DNA from: Candidatus Saganbacteria bacterium
GTDB taxonomy: Bacteria > Margulisbacteria > WOR-1 > XYC2-FULL-46-14 > WPAF01
Direction of reading: 5' to 3'
DNA length: 64,000 bases
NCBI GenBank assembly: GCA_016223205.1
Contig: JACRPM010000005.1
Span: forward strand, 1 to 64,000
Of the stretch, positions 8,403 to 16,914 are shown piece after piece (the stretch's first letter is position 1; each line of letters begins with the position of its first letter). The translations under genes and the position numbers were made by a program. Under the pieces are notes generated by a model. That model was not told the DNA's origin and ran no database searches. It worked only from the letters and a program-made list of their open reading frames with translations.

Positions 8403-9045
8403 TCTCAACCTATTAATAGTCATCCGCACCACACTGCAGGTCACCGGCAGCGCTTTGCTGATCTCGGTAGGTTTAGGATTGCTGGCGGGGGTGTATATCG
8501 CGCTCAACGACTTTCCCGGCCGCAAGGTCGTAGTAAGTATTATCAATACCGCGATGGGTCTGCCGCCGGTCGTGGTGGGCCTGCTGGTATTGCTTTTTCT
8601 CTGGCGCGGCGGACCGCTCGGCTTTCTTCGCCTGATCTATACTACCCAGGCCATGATCATTGCCCAGGTATTTTTGGCCACGCCGATCATTGCCGGATTG
8701 ACCCTGGCGGCGATCCAGCAGATACCGCAGAAAATGAAATGGCAGGCGAGGGCTTTGGGGGCCCGGGGGGGGCAGCTGGCTTGGCTACTTATGAGAGAGG
8801 CCCGGTATTCTTTGCTGGCGGCGGTGATGGCCGGTTTCGGCGGGATCATTTCGGAGGTCGGCGCGGTCATGATGGTCGGGGGGAACATCAAGGGGGATAC
8901 CCGGGTCTTAACCACCGCCATTGTTCTGGAGTCGCAAAAAGGCAATTTCGAGGCGGCCATCGTGCTGGGGCTGGTCTTGCTTTCGCTCTCATTTTCGATC
9001 AACCTGGGGCTGACCTTCATCCAACAAAGGAAACCGGGGACATGA
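8395..9045 (+). CDS. tupB: Tungstate ABC transporter, permease
   Basis: A 216-residue integral membrane protein with about five helices and the binding-protein-dependent permease EAA-like loop (MKWQARALGARGGQLAWLLMREA, about residues 112-134, in two parts). Its length and its place between tupA and tupC fit TupB. Start at ATG 8395 overlaps tupA; its stop overlaps the tupC start in an ATGA arrangement. Confidence 0.9.
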   Translation: MIDLNLLIVIRTTLQVTGSALLISVGLGLLAGVYIALNDFPGRKVVVSIINTAMGLPPVVVGLLVLLFLWRGGPLGFLRLIYTTQAMIIAQVFLATPIIAGLTLAAIQQIPQKMKWQARALGARGGQLAWLLMREARYSLLAAVMAGFGGIISEVGAVMMVGGNIKGDTRVLTTAIVLESQKGNFEAAIVLGLVLLSLSFSINLGLTFIQQRKPGT

Positions 9046-9953
9046 TCAAGGCGCTATTGGGCCCCAACGGAGCCGGGAAAAGCACTTATCTAAGGCGATT
9101 GATGGGATTAGATACGGGAGAAGTAGATCGAAATGCGGCCATGGTCTTCCAGGAGCCCTTGCTTTTTGATCTGACGGTTAAAGAGAACATTGCCTTGGGA
9201 CTCCGTTTCCGTCGTGACCGCGAAATTAACCGGAAGGTTGAACTCTGGTTGATGAAAATGGGGATCGAACCGTTAGGTTCGCGCCGCGCGCTCACGCTTT
9301 CCGGCGGCGAAGCGCAAAAGGCGGCCCTGGCCAGGGCCTTGGCGATCGAACCGAAAAGATTGTTGCTGGACGAGCCCTTTGCCAACCTGGACCTGCCTTC
9401 GCAGATCGGTTTGCGCGAGGAGCTGAAAGCCATCATTGCAGATAAGGACATCGAAACGATCTGGGTGACGCACAACAAAGCGGAAGCCCTGGCGGTGGCC
9501 GATCATCTGATGATAATGATGGACTTTAAGGTCGTTCAGGAGGGGGCGCCGCAAGCTGTTGTCTCTAACCCGAACTCGGTAGAGGTCGCCGCCTTTTTGG
9601 GCGTTGACAATCTTTTCTTTGGCCGGGTTGCGGCGGAAAATGGGCGCCGCTTATTTGAAAATCAAAAGGTCCGTTTTGAGACGGCAGCGGAGGTAAAAGA
9701 CCGCGCCTGGGCGGTGGTCCATCCGGAAGATATCATACTTTCACCGGAGCCCTTGGCCGGCACCAGCGCGCGCAATTGTTTGCGCGGCAAGGTCGCCGAG
9801 ATCATCCCGCTCGGCCTGACCTACCGGCTGCGGATCGAGGCCGGAGAAATATTCATGGTGGATATTACCAAGGTATCCGCCGAGGAGCTGCGGATATCGT
9901 ATGGTCAAGAACTCTTCCTCATTTTCAAAGCTACCGCGGTGCATATCATATGA
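9042..9953 (+). CDS. tupC: Tungstate ABC transporter, ATP-binding protein
   Basis: A 303-residue ATPase. The start is ATG 9042 inside the tupB stop; a longer frame upstream is only the shadow of tupB. Walker A is GPNGAGKST (about 6-14), the signature is LSGGEAQKAALARALA, Walker B is RLLLDEPFANLD, and the H-loop is WVTHN. The C-terminal 100 residues form a TOBE-like oxyanion-sensing domain as in ModC/TupC proteins. The stop overlaps the moeA start. Confidence 0.92.
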   Translation: MIKALLGPNGAGKSTYLRRLMGLDTGEVDRNAAMVFQEPLLFDLTVKENIALGLRFRRDREINRKVELWLMKMGIEPLGSRRALTLSGGEAQKAALARALAIEPKRLLLDEPFANLDLPSQIGLREELKAIIADKDIETIWVTHNKAEALAVADHLMIMMDFKVVQEGAPQAVVSNPNSVEVAAFLGVDNLFFGRVAAENGRRLFENQKVRFETAAEVKDRAWAVVHPEDIILSPEPLAGTSARNCLRGKVAEIIPLGLTYRLRIEAGEIFMVDITKVSAEELRISYGQELFLIFKATAVHII

Positions 9954-11122
9954 TTAGCGCCCAGCAGGCACTGTACATTGTACTTTCAAGATCCGAACGG
10001 CTGGGCGTAGAGCGGCTGCCGATCGAAAAAGCTTTGGGAAGAATGCTGGCCGAAAAAATCCGATCGGATATGGATACCCCTCCCTTCGATCGCTCGGCTA
10101 TGGATGGATTCGCGATGAATTCAAATGACAGATCGGCGGCCTATAAGGTCGTAGACGATATCCCGGCGGGGAAAATGCCGAAGCGCCAGATCGGGCAGGG
10201 CGAATGCGCCCGGATCATGACCGGAGCTCCACTGCCGCCCGGAGCGGATAAGGTTGTAAAGGTTGAAGATACCCAGCTTATCTCGCGCCACCTGATCCGC
10301 ATTAAGCATTTTGATAACAAGCCAAATGTTTCCTGGAGAGGAGAAGATGTCCGCAAGGGAGAGATCGTGCTTAAAGCGGGGATCAAGATCCGGGCCCAGG
10401 AAGTGGCGATACTGGCAACCTTTGGGAAAAGAAAAGTTAAGGTATTCAGATATCCGCGGGTGGGGGTGATCTCTACCGGCTCCGAGCTGGTCGAGCCCGG
10501 GAAAAAGCCGGGTCCGGGAAAAATAAGGAACAGCAACAGCTTCATGCTGCTGGCACAATTGAAAAGGTTGGGGATCGATGGGATCTATCTGGGGATTGTC
10601 CGCGACAACTTCCGCGAGACGGTTAAAAATATAAATAAAGCTATAAAGGTGTCGGACATCTTGCTTTTAACCGGCGGGGTCTCGGTCGGCGATTACGACT
10701 TCGTCAAGGAAGCGATAAAAAAAGCAGGGATCAAGCTGCATTTTAATAAGATCGCCGTTCAGCCCGGCAAACCGACCTCGTTCGGGACCAAGGGGCGAAA
10801 AATGGTGTTCGGGCTCCCCGGCAATCCGGTTTCCTCTTTATTTATTTTTGATTTGCTGGTAAGGCCGGCTATCGATCGCATGGTCGGCCGGAAAGCGAAA
10901 CAGCATCTTGGCAAATCCATTCTGGCCGCTGATTTCGAGCGCCGGCACACCGACCGGGAGCAGTATGTTCCCGTTATTCAAAGCGACAGCCGGGTGCGGC
11001 CGATCAAATTCCACGGCTCGGCTCATATGCAGGCCTTGACCAAAGCTAACGGACTGATGCGTATCAAAAGAGGAATAAAACGTTTATTAAAAGGGGCAAC
11101 AGTCGATGTTAGACCGATTTAA
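9950..11122 (+). CDS. moeA: Molybdopterin molybdenumtransferase
   Basis: A 390-residue MoeA that inserts the metal (Mo, or W) into adenylated molybdopterin. The start is ATG 9950, overlapping the tupC stop. The N-terminal domain has PPFDRSAMDGFAM and MTGAPLPPGAD; the MPT-binding domain has GVISTGSELVEPG, LLTGGVSVGDYDFVKE, and PGKPTSFG followed by FGLPGNPVSS. A C-terminal domain IV is present. Coupling straight to the tungstate transporter supports a role in tungsten cofactor assembly. Confidence 0.93.
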   Translation: MISAQQALYIVLSRSERLGVERLPIEKALGRMLAEKIRSDMDTPPFDRSAMDGFAMNSNDRSAAYKVVDDIPAGKMPKRQIGQGECARIMTGAPLPPGADKVVKVEDTQLISRHLIRIKHFDNKPNVSWRGEDVRKGEIVLKAGIKIRAQEVAILATFGKRKVKVFRYPRVGVISTGSELVEPGKKPGPGKIRNSNSFMLLAQLKRLGIDGIYLGIVRDNFRETVKNINKAIKVSDILLLTGGVSVGDYDFVKEAIKKAGIKLHFNKIAVQPGKPTSFGTKGRKMVFGLPGNPVSSLFIFDLLVRPAIDRMVGRKAKQHLGKSILAADFERRHTDREQYVPVIQSDSRVRPIKFHGSAHMQALTKANGLMRIKRGIKRLLKGATVDVRPI

Positions 11123-11906
11123 TCGGGAAATATATTATCTGCGGATCGCGGTGACCGACCGCTGCAATCTGCGCTGCACCTATTGCATGCCGGAAGAAGG
11201 GATCCAGCTTAAATCTCACGGTGAGATATTAAGCTATGAAGAGATCGAGGAGATCGTAAAGGCAGCCGTGCGGTTGGGATTTACTAAATTCCGACTGACC
11301 GGGGGAGAACCACTGGTGCGCAAAGGGATCGTGGATCTGGTCGGGAAACTGGCGGCGATCGACGGGGTAGATACCCTGGCCATGACCACCAACGGCCTTT
11401 GGTTGCCGGAATTTGCCGCCCTTCTCAAGCGCGCCGGGTTGGATCGCCTAAATATCAGCCTGGATTCACTTATTCCGGAGCGTTACCGTGCCATTACCCG
11501 CGGCGGGGACCTTAACCAGGCCATAGCAGGGATCCAAGCGGCTCAATCCGCCGGGTTTGAAAAAACCAAACTGAACGTGGTCCTGGTCGATGGGTTTAAT
11601 GAGGACGAAAAGGAAAATATCAAGAAATTCTCCGAAACAAACCGGCTGCGGGTCCGTTTTATCAAAAAAATGGACCTGAAGACCGGCGATTATTATGGAG
11701 TGGAGGGAGGAGAAGGCGGGAATTGTTCTATCTGTAACCGCATTCGACTTACGGCAGACGGAAAAATTCGCTCCTGCTTATTTTCCGACAACGAAATAGA
11801 TCTAAGGCAGGAAGGTTTTGAGGCCGGCTTTAAAATGGCTATTGCCGACAAGCCCGAAAAGGGGCATAGATCCTTAAAGAGGGAGATGATCCAAATTGGC
11901 GGATAA
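11106..11906 (+). CDS. moaA: GTP 3',8-cyclase, shortened
   Basis: A 266-residue radical-SAM MoaA, which starts molybdopterin synthesis from GTP. Cys20, 24 and 27 (CNLRCTYC) bind the SAM cluster; Cys207, 210 and 224 (CX2CX13C) bind the second cluster; the protein ends in the conserved GG needed for turnover. MoaA is normally about 320-330 residues. Here about 60 residues are missing between RFIKKM (about 188) and the second cluster motif. Ends and clusters are intact, so it looks like a compact variant rather than a pseudogene. It overlaps moeA by 17 bases and moaC by 11. Confidence 0.9.
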   Translation: MLDRFNREIYYLRIAVTDRCNLRCTYCMPEEGIQLKSHGEILSYEEIEEIVKAAVRLGFTKFRLTGGEPLVRKGIVDLVGKLAAIDGVDTLAMTTNGLWLPEFAALLKRAGLDRLNISLDSLIPERYRAITRGGDLNQAIAGIQAAQSAGFEKTKLNVVLVDGFNEDEKENIKKFSETNRLRVRFIKKMDLKTGDYYGVEGGEGGNCSICNRIRLTADGKIRSCLFSDNEIDLRQEGFEAGFKMAIADKPEKGHRSLKREMIQIGG

Positions 11907-12378
11907 ATTCAGTCACACGGATAAACAAGGCAAGGCCAAAATGGTCGATGTCGGGGGTAAGCCGGACGTTTTGAGGACCGCGATCGCAGTGGGGAGCATC
12001 GCGTTGGCCCCGGCAACGGTCAAATTGGTCAAAACCAATCAAATGAAGAAAGGCGACGTGTTGACGGTCGCGAAAATTGCCGGGATCCAGGCGGCCAAAA
12101 AATGCGCCGAGTTGATCCCGCTTTGCCATCCTCTGCTTTTATCCAACATCGAAGTTGACCTGATGGTCAAGAAAGACCGGGTCGATATCGAATCAAAAGT
12201 CGAATGCCGAGGGAAGACCGGGGTCGAAATGGAGGCCCTGACCGCGGTAACGGTCGCTGCCTTGACCATCTATGACATGTGCAAAGCGGTCGATAAAAAG
12301 ATGGTCATAGGAGGTATTTATCTATGGCAAAAATCGAAGATGCCGAGCCCCGTCGAAGCGTCAAAGCAACCTGTATAA
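11896..12378 (+). CDS. moaC: Cyclic pyranopterin monophosphate synthase
   Basis: A 160-residue MoaC that converts the MoaA product to cPMP. It carries KMVDVGGKPDVLRTA, AAKKCAELIPLCHPL and GVEMEALTAVTVAALTIYDMCKA with the family's Lys and Asp active-site residues. The start is TTG at 11896 within the end of moaA. The C-terminal 13 residues after LWQKSK overlap the next gene and are unlike family ends. Confidence 0.94.
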   Translation: MADKFSHTDKQGKAKMVDVGGKPDVLRTAIAVGSIALAPATVKLVKTNQMKKGDVLTVAKIAGIQAAKKCAELIPLCHPLLLSNIEVDLMVKKDRVDIESKVECRGKTGVEMEALTAVTVAALTIYDMCKAVDKKMVIGGIYLWQKSKMPSPVEASKQPV

Positions 12379-12773
12379 GTAATAGCAAAGGCCAAAAGTC
12401 AAAGGTCAATAATATTAATTTGATCAAGGACCTGGGCGTCGAAGGCGATTTCCATGCCAAGGGCGGCGAACGCCAAGTCAGCTTGCTGGCAGCAGAGAGC
12501 ATCCAAAAGATGAAAGATAAGGGGTTAAAATTGGAAGACGGCGCCTTTGGTGAAAATATGGTCACCGAGGGAATAGACCTGCTCGGCTTAAAACTTGGAC
12601 AAAAGCTCACGATCGGCGCGGCAGAAATTGAAATAGCCAAGATCGGCAAAGAATGCCCGGAGCGCTGTTCGATTTATTATGCCGCCGGGGATTGCATCAT
12701 GCCGCGCGAGGGAGTATTTGCTAAGGTGTTGAAGAGTGGAACGATCAAGCCGGGAGATGAGATAAAAATATGA
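12324..12773 (+). CDS. MOSC domain protein
   Basis: A 149-residue stand-alone MOSC protein (MOCO sulfurase C-terminal fold), which binds molybdopterin or carries sulfur or metal in cofactor handling. Conserved blocks are LGVEGDFHAKGGERQVSLL, FGENMVTEGIDL, and IGKECPERCSIYYAAGDCIMPREGVFAKVL. The start ATG 12324 follows AGGAGG (about 12309) and lies 55 bases inside moaC. Three heptamer units (12387-12407) fall in the variable loop after residue 20. Confidence 0.88.
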   Translation: MAKIEDAEPRRSVKATCISNSKGQKSKVNNINLIKDLGVEGDFHAKGGERQVSLLAAESIQKMKDKGLKLEDGAFGENMVTEGIDLLGLKLGQKLTIGAAEIEIAKIGKECPERCSIYYAAGDCIMPREGVFAKVLKSGTIKPGDEIKI

Positions 12774-13249
12774 AGGTGGGGATCATCACAGTTTCGGACA
12801 AAGGATCAAAAGGCGAACGGGAAGATCTAAGCGGTCCGGCCATTAAGGCCCTGGTCCAGGCCGATTCTTTCGAATATGCCCTGGTGCCGGATGAAACCGA
12901 TAAGATAGCCGGTGTGCTTAAGGAATTCGTGGATATTAAGGGTTGCGACCTCGTATTTACCACCGGTGGAACAGGATTATCTTGCCGGGACGTGACGCCG
13001 GAAGCCACCCGACAGGTGCTGGACCGGGAAATACCCGGAATTTCCGAAGTGATGCGAAGCGAATCATTCAAGACCAAAAAAACCGCCGCACTTTCGCGGG
13101 CCATCGCCGGCCAACGCGGCAAAAGCCTGATCATTAATCTGCCGGGGAGCCCGCGAGCCGTAAAAGAATGTTTAGAGATAATTATGCCGGTCATCCCGCA
13201 CGCGCTCGAAGTCCTGAAAAAGGGGAGCGCGGAGTGCGGTTCTCTCTAG
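12770..13249 (+). CDS. mog: Molybdopterin adenylyltransferase
   Basis: A 159-residue MogA/MoaB-family protein that adenylates molybdopterin before metal insertion by MoeA. It carries VSDKGSKGEREDLSGP, FTTGGTGLSCRDVTPEATR and NLPGSPRAVKECLEII, all family signatures. The start overlaps the MOSC stop by 4 bases. It is the last gene of the island; its TAG overlaps the convergent ribD stop. No moaD/moaE (MPT synthase) gene is found in the cluster. Confidence 0.92.
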   Translation: MKVGIITVSDKGSKGEREDLSGPAIKALVQADSFEYALVPDETDKIAGVLKEFVDIKGCDLVFTTGGTGLSCRDVTPEATRQVLDREIPGISEVMRSESFKTKKTAALSRAIAGQRGKSLIINLPGSPRAVKECLEIIMPVIPHALEVLKKGSAECGSL

Positions 13250-14355
13250 TGGATAATATATCCTTCTAAGAGAAAATCCTCGCCAATCTTCACCGCGGAA
13301 ACATCTTTTAATTTAATGGCCTTGGCTAGGGAATCGATCCCTTCGCCTTCAACCGGAGTGGGGGAATCCGCCCCGCCGATGATCTTGGGAGAGACAAAAA
13401 AGTTCACTTTATCCACAATGCCGGAGGATAAGGCCCGCGCATTGGTGGTGCCTCCGCCTTCGATCAAGATGCTGGCGATCTTCTGACGGCCCAGCTCTTT
13501 CATTAGCTTATCCATGGGAAAGGTCCCGTTCTTGCTCTTTAAGCCCAGCACCTGGGCTTTTTTGGCTTTGATCTTCTCCAGCCGGCTTTTGGGCGCTTTC
13601 TCCGAGACCACTACCAGGGTATTCTGCGGTTCGATCTTTAGGACCTTGGAACCTAAAGGCAAGCGGGCCTGGGGGTCGAGAATGATCTTTTTGGGGTTTT
13701 TAACACGGCCTTCGATCTCGCGGACCGTCAGTTCCGGATTATCCATTATTATGGTATTGATCCCCACCAGCACCGCATCCACCGTGTTCCTCAAATGATG
13801 TCCCTGCTGGCGCGCTTCGATCCCGGTGATCCAAAAGCTCTCCCCGGAAGAAGTTGCGATCTTGCCGTCCAGGCTCATGGCGGTCTTCAAAATGACGAAT
13901 GGCCGGCCAGTGGTGATATATTTTATGAAAATCTCATTCAGTTTCCGGGCCTCTTCCTCCAGCATCCCCACTTCCACCTCCACTCCCGCCTCTCGCAGTT
14001 CCGCGAACCCTCTCCCGGCCACCGAAGGGTTGGGGTCTTCCATGGCGGCGACCACTTTCTTTATGCCGGCTTTGATTATGGTTTGCGTGCAGGGGGGATT
14101 GTTCTTGGTCTCAAAATAACAGCAGGGCTCCAGGTTCACAAAAAGCGTGGCGCCGCGCGCCGCCCCCCCCGCTTTTTCAATAGCCCAGGCCTCGGCGTGG
14201 GGCGTGGTTACCTCGGCATGATAGCCGGCGGCCAGGATCTTCCCGTCTTTCACCAGCACCGCGCCCACCAGCGGATCGGGAGAGGTGCGGCCCTCGGCGG
14301 ATCTGGCCAACCGCAGGGCCTCACGCATATATTTTACAGTTTCTTCATTTGCCAT
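13246..14355 (-). CDS. ribD: Bifunctional riboflavin deaminase/reductase
   Basis: A 369-residue RibD. The N-terminal deaminase domain has HAEAWA and a C-rich zinc loop; the C-terminal reductase domain has TAMSLDGKIA, GINTIIMDNPELTVR and SILIEGGGTTNA. The zinc loop reads PCCYFETKNNPPC, while the usual family form is PC-x-H-x-G-[KR]-TPPC, so it is two residues longer and lacks the usual His/Gly; both metal-binding Cys are kept. It overlaps rpe by 22 bases. No other rib gene is present here. Confidence 0.92.
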   Translation of the reverse strand: MANEETVKYMREALRLARSAEGRTSPDPLVGAVLVKDGKILAAGYHAEVTTPHAEAWAIEKAGGAARGATLFVNLEPCCYFETKNNPPCTQTIIKAGIKKVVAAMEDPNPSVAGRGFAELREAGVEVEVGMLEEEARKLNEIFIKYITTGRPFVILKTAMSLDGKIATSSGESFWITGIEARQQGHHLRNTVDAVLVGINTIIMDNPELTVREIEGRVKNPKKIILDPQARLPLGSKVLKIEPQNTLVVVSEKAPKSRLEKIKAKKAQVLGLKSKNGTFPMDKLMKELGRQKIASILIEGGGTTNARALSSGIVDKVNFFVSPKIIGGADSPTPVEGEGIDSLAKAIKLKDVSAVKIGEDFLLEGYIIH

Positions 14356-14981
14356 ATGGCTTCTTTATAATCTTTCGCATAGAATATCGCCGAACCAGCG
14401 ACCAAAACATTAGCGCCGGCCTTGACCGCTTCTCTGGCAGTTTCAGGATTGATCCCGCCGTCCACTTCTATATCTATGTTCAATTTTCTACGTTCCACGT
14501 TCTTTTTCAATTCCTTAATTTTAGGAAGGACTTCGGGCATGAATTTCTGCCCCTCAAAACCGGGATTGACGGTCATCAGTAATACCATGACCACTTTATC
14601 CAGAATAGGAAAGACGGAATCAATGGGGGTCCCGGGGTTGACCACCACCCCGGGTTTGACATTGTTGCGCCTGATAAGTTCGATATCCTCTGATAAGTTT
14701 TTACTGGCCTCGACCTGGATGGTGATGATATCCGCCCCCGCTTTGGCGAAATCGGGGATATAACGGTCGGGATTTTCTATCATCAAATGGACATCGAGCG
14801 GGAGCTTGGTCATCTTCCGGCAGGCCTTGACCACCAGGGGGCCGATCGTGATATTGGGGACAAAATGCCCGTCCATCACATCCACGTGAATAAAGTCCGC
14901 TCCGGCGGCCTCCACTTTTTTGATCTCTTCTCCCAGGCGGGAAAAATCGGCGGAAAGGATCGAGGGCGCTATTTTTACCAT
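14334..14981 (-). CDS. rpe: Ribulose-phosphate 3-epimerase
   Basis: A 215-residue TIM barrel that interconverts ribulose-5-P and xylulose-5-P. APSILSADFSRLGEE, HVDVMDGHFVPNITIGP, LDVHLMIENP, MTVNPGFEGQKF and EVDGGINPETA are all present, including the two catalytic Asp and two His metal ligands. A GAACGTGGAACGTAGAA heptamer array (minus strand, 14486-14502) sits in the loop before IDIEVDGG. The start overlaps the PASTA gene by 7 bases. Confidence 0.95.
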   Translation of the reverse strand: MVKIAPSILSADFSRLGEEIKKVEAAGADFIHVDVMDGHFVPNITIGPLVVKACRKMTKLPLDVHLMIENPDRYIPDFAKAGADIITIQVEASKNLSEDIELIRRNNVKPGVVVNPGTPIDSVFPILDKVVMVLLMTVNPGFEGQKFMPEVLPKIKELKKNVERRKLNIDIEVDGGINPETAREAVKAGANVLVAGSAIFYAKDYKEAIWQMKKL

Positions 14982-15415
14982 ATGGGCTCCTCCTTGGGTA
15001 TTTCGGGAGAGGGTTCGGGCGTAGCCGAATGGGTCAAAGGCATCACCTGCGGCTTGCCCAATATCACAAATACGGGTCGGCCCATCTTAACTGTCCTTCC
15101 CGGTTCGGGGCGCTGGAAGGTCACCATATCGGAATTTTCTTCGTAAGCGCTTTCTACCTGCAGTTTAAGCCCCTCCGCCTCGACCCTCACCCGGGCCTCG
15201 CTTTCCGAAAGCCCGATCAGGTCGGGAACGGTAACTTCCGGCAGGGAAGAAAAGTTCATGGTCAGATAGCTTAAGATCACCGGCGAGGCGATCAACAGCA
15301 TCATAATGAAAATAAAACGCAGGGGCCGTTTTATCTTAAGCCGCGAGACCAGGGCGGCGACCGCCAGAGCCACCACCACCACGAACAACAAATAATATAT
15401 TAAAAGTTCGCGCAT
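14975..15415 (-). CDS. Membrane-anchored single-PASTA protein
   Basis: A 146-residue protein with two hydrophobic segments (about 5-22 and 31-50), one PASTA domain (about 56-120; VPDLIGLSESEARVRVEAEGL, RPEPGRTVKMGRPVFVILG) and a Pro/Glu-rich tail. PASTA domains usually form the outer part of PknB-type kinases and bind peptidoglycan or lipid II. Here the domain is a separate gene, overlapping the kinase-fold gene upstream by 16 bases. The pair looks like a PknB split in two. Confidence 0.85.
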   Translation of the reverse strand: MRELLIYYLLFVVVVALAVAALVSRLKIKRPLRFIFIMMLLIASPVILSYLTMNFSSLPEVTVPDLIGLSESEARVRVEAEGLKLQVESAYEENSDMVTFQRPEPGRTVKMGRPVFVILGKPQVMPLTHSATPEPSPEIPKEEPIW

Positions 15416-16341
15416 GACCGCATGATCAACATATAGATCAATCCCGCCAATATGGAAAGCCCGATCACGATCAGGAGAAAGAAACTGCGTTTGCGTTCTT
15501 GTCTTACCACTACCACTTCCTGCGCCTCGAGCGGGGGCCGGTTTTCGAGCTCAATGGGAGGAAAATCGATCATTTCCCGCTTTTCAACCAGGGTCTTTTG
15601 TTTTAAGCTTTGGAGAAGATCTTCAATGCTCCTAAAGCGCAGCAGAGGATCGGGCTGCAGGGCTTTATCCAATATATCTTCCGCATATTTGGGCAGTCCC
15701 GGGGGAGGGGGCAGGGGGCCGTTAAATTTGGGAGTGGGCGGGAAATCCGTAATGCCGGTCAGCATTGCGTAATAGAGCAGGCCGACGGAGTAAATATCCG
15801 AAGAAGCGCGCGCCACCTCTCCTAAGATCTCTTCAGGGGACATGAACTGCGAGCGGCTCAACACCACTACCGCTTTTTGGGGAAGGGCTTCCTTGACCTC
15901 TCCTTCGATCGTAAAATCTACCAGCTTTATTTGGCCGTCACCCAGGATAAAGACGTTCTCGGGCTTGATCGCCCCATGCACTAGTCCGGCCCGGTGGGGA
16001 AAAGAAAGGGCTTCGCAGACCAGCCCGATGATCCGGTCGGCATCAAACAGCTCGGCTTCTCCTAAAGTCCGGCCCTCTACGAACTCGCGAACATAGTAAA
16101 ACCCCTGCCAGCCGTAGTCTCCGTCGTAGAGCTTGGCAATGCCGGGATGGTCGATCTCGGAAAGCAATTTGACCTTGGCCTTCATGTTCTTGATGAGCGC
16201 GGAATTCAACGTCCCGCGCTTGTAGATCTTGATGATGACCTGTTTTTCACCGGAAAGAAAGGTGCCGCGATAGGTGAGAGAAAAGGGATTTTCCCCGATC
16301 TTGGGCCCGGTCTTGAACCTGGATTTAAGGAACTTTTCCAT
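15400..16341 (-). CDS. PknB-like kinase-fold protein, probable pseudokinase
   Basis: A 313-residue protein: a kinase fold (about 1-265), then a basic linker and a C-terminal membrane helix (about 287-306). The start is ATG 16341, sharing a base with the gmhA stop. The ATP-binding Lys38 (VIIKIY), Asn129 and a DFG-like D142-F-T are kept. The HRD motif reads H122-G-A, so the catalytic Asp is Ala124. The alpha-C Glu position reads Lys56, and the Gly-rich loop lacks GxGxxG. Phosphotransfer is therefore unlikely; a scaffold or sensor role with the adjacent PASTA protein is the simplest reading. Confidence 0.8.
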   Translation of the reverse strand: MEKFLKSRFKTGPKIGENPFSLTYRGTFLSGEKQVIIKIYKRGTLNSALIKNMKAKVKLLSEIDHPGIAKLYDGDYGWQGFYYVREFVEGRTLGEAELFDADRIIGLVCEALSFPHRAGLVHGAIKPENVFILGDGQIKLVDFTIEGEVKEALPQKAVVVLSRSQFMSPEEILGEVARASSDIYSVGLLYYAMLTGITDFPPTPKFNGPLPPPPGLPKYAEDILDKALQPDPLLRFRSIEDLLQSLKQKTLVEKREMIDFPPIELENRPPLEAQEVVVVRQERKRSFFLLIVIGLSILAGLIYMLIMRSCANF

Positions 16342-16910
16342 CAGGCAAAAAGCTCTTGCTCGATCAAAGAGCAGAGGATATGGCCGATTAAGATGTGGCA
16401 CTCCTGGATGCGCGGGGTCGCCTTACAGGGGGCGACGATAGGAAGGTCCGCGAGCTCGCCGATGCGCCCGCCGTCACAGCCCAATAGGCCGATGGTCTTA
16501 CAGCCCTTTTCCTTGGCTTTTAGGATCCCCTCGATCACGTTTTTGGAATTGCCGGAGGTGGAAATGCCGAAAGCCACATCTCCCTTTTCCGCCAAGCCCT
16601 CGATCTGCCGGGCAAAGATCGTATCGAACCCGTAATCATTGCCCACCGCGGTCAAGATCGAAGTATCGGTGGTCAGGGCAATAGCGGGCAGCGAGGCCCG
16701 CTCTTTCCGGTAACGGCCGATAAGCTCCGCCGCCAAATGCTGGGAGTCGGCGGCCGAACCGCCGTTGCCGAAAAAAAGTATCTTGCGGCCGGCCTTTAAG
16801 GCCTCGATCATCAAGCGGGCGGCTTCTTCGATCTTGGGGGCCAGGGTTTTGGCGGCCAGGTTCTTGGTCTCGACGCTTTCCTTGAATTCGGCTTTAATAA
16901 TATCCTGCAT
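16341..16910 (-). CDS. gmhA: Sedoheptulose 7-phosphate isomerase
   Basis: A 189-residue SIS-domain isomerase making D-glycero-D-manno-heptose 7-phosphate, the first step to LPS core heptose. FFGNGGSAADSQHLAAELIGRY, ALTTDTSILTAVGND, GISTSGNSKNV and the C-terminal ECHILIGHILCSLIE block with the catalytic Glu and His identify GmhA rather than DiaA. It lies between ATPase subunit D and the kinase-fold gene in the same run. With lpxD it implies an LPS-bearing outer membrane. Confidence 0.92.
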   Translation of the reverse strand: MQDIIKAEFKESVETKNLAAKTLAPKIEEAARLMIEALKAGRKILFFGNGGSAADSQHLAAELIGRYRKERASLPAIALTTDTSILTAVGNDYGFDTIFARQIEGLAEKGDVAFGISTSGNSKNVIEGILKAKEKGCKTIGLLGCDGGRIGELADLPIVAPCKATPRIQECHILIGHILCSLIEQELFA

Positions 16911-16914
16911 TTTA

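Noticed and set aside
8739-9041. N-terminal extension of tupC
   Set aside because: The extension reads the tupB gene in another frame; ATG 9042 overlaps the tupB stop and begins right before the Walker A motif.
9776-9949. N-terminal extension of moeA
   Set aside because: It lies within tupC; ATG 9950 gives the family N-terminus and an ATGA overlap.
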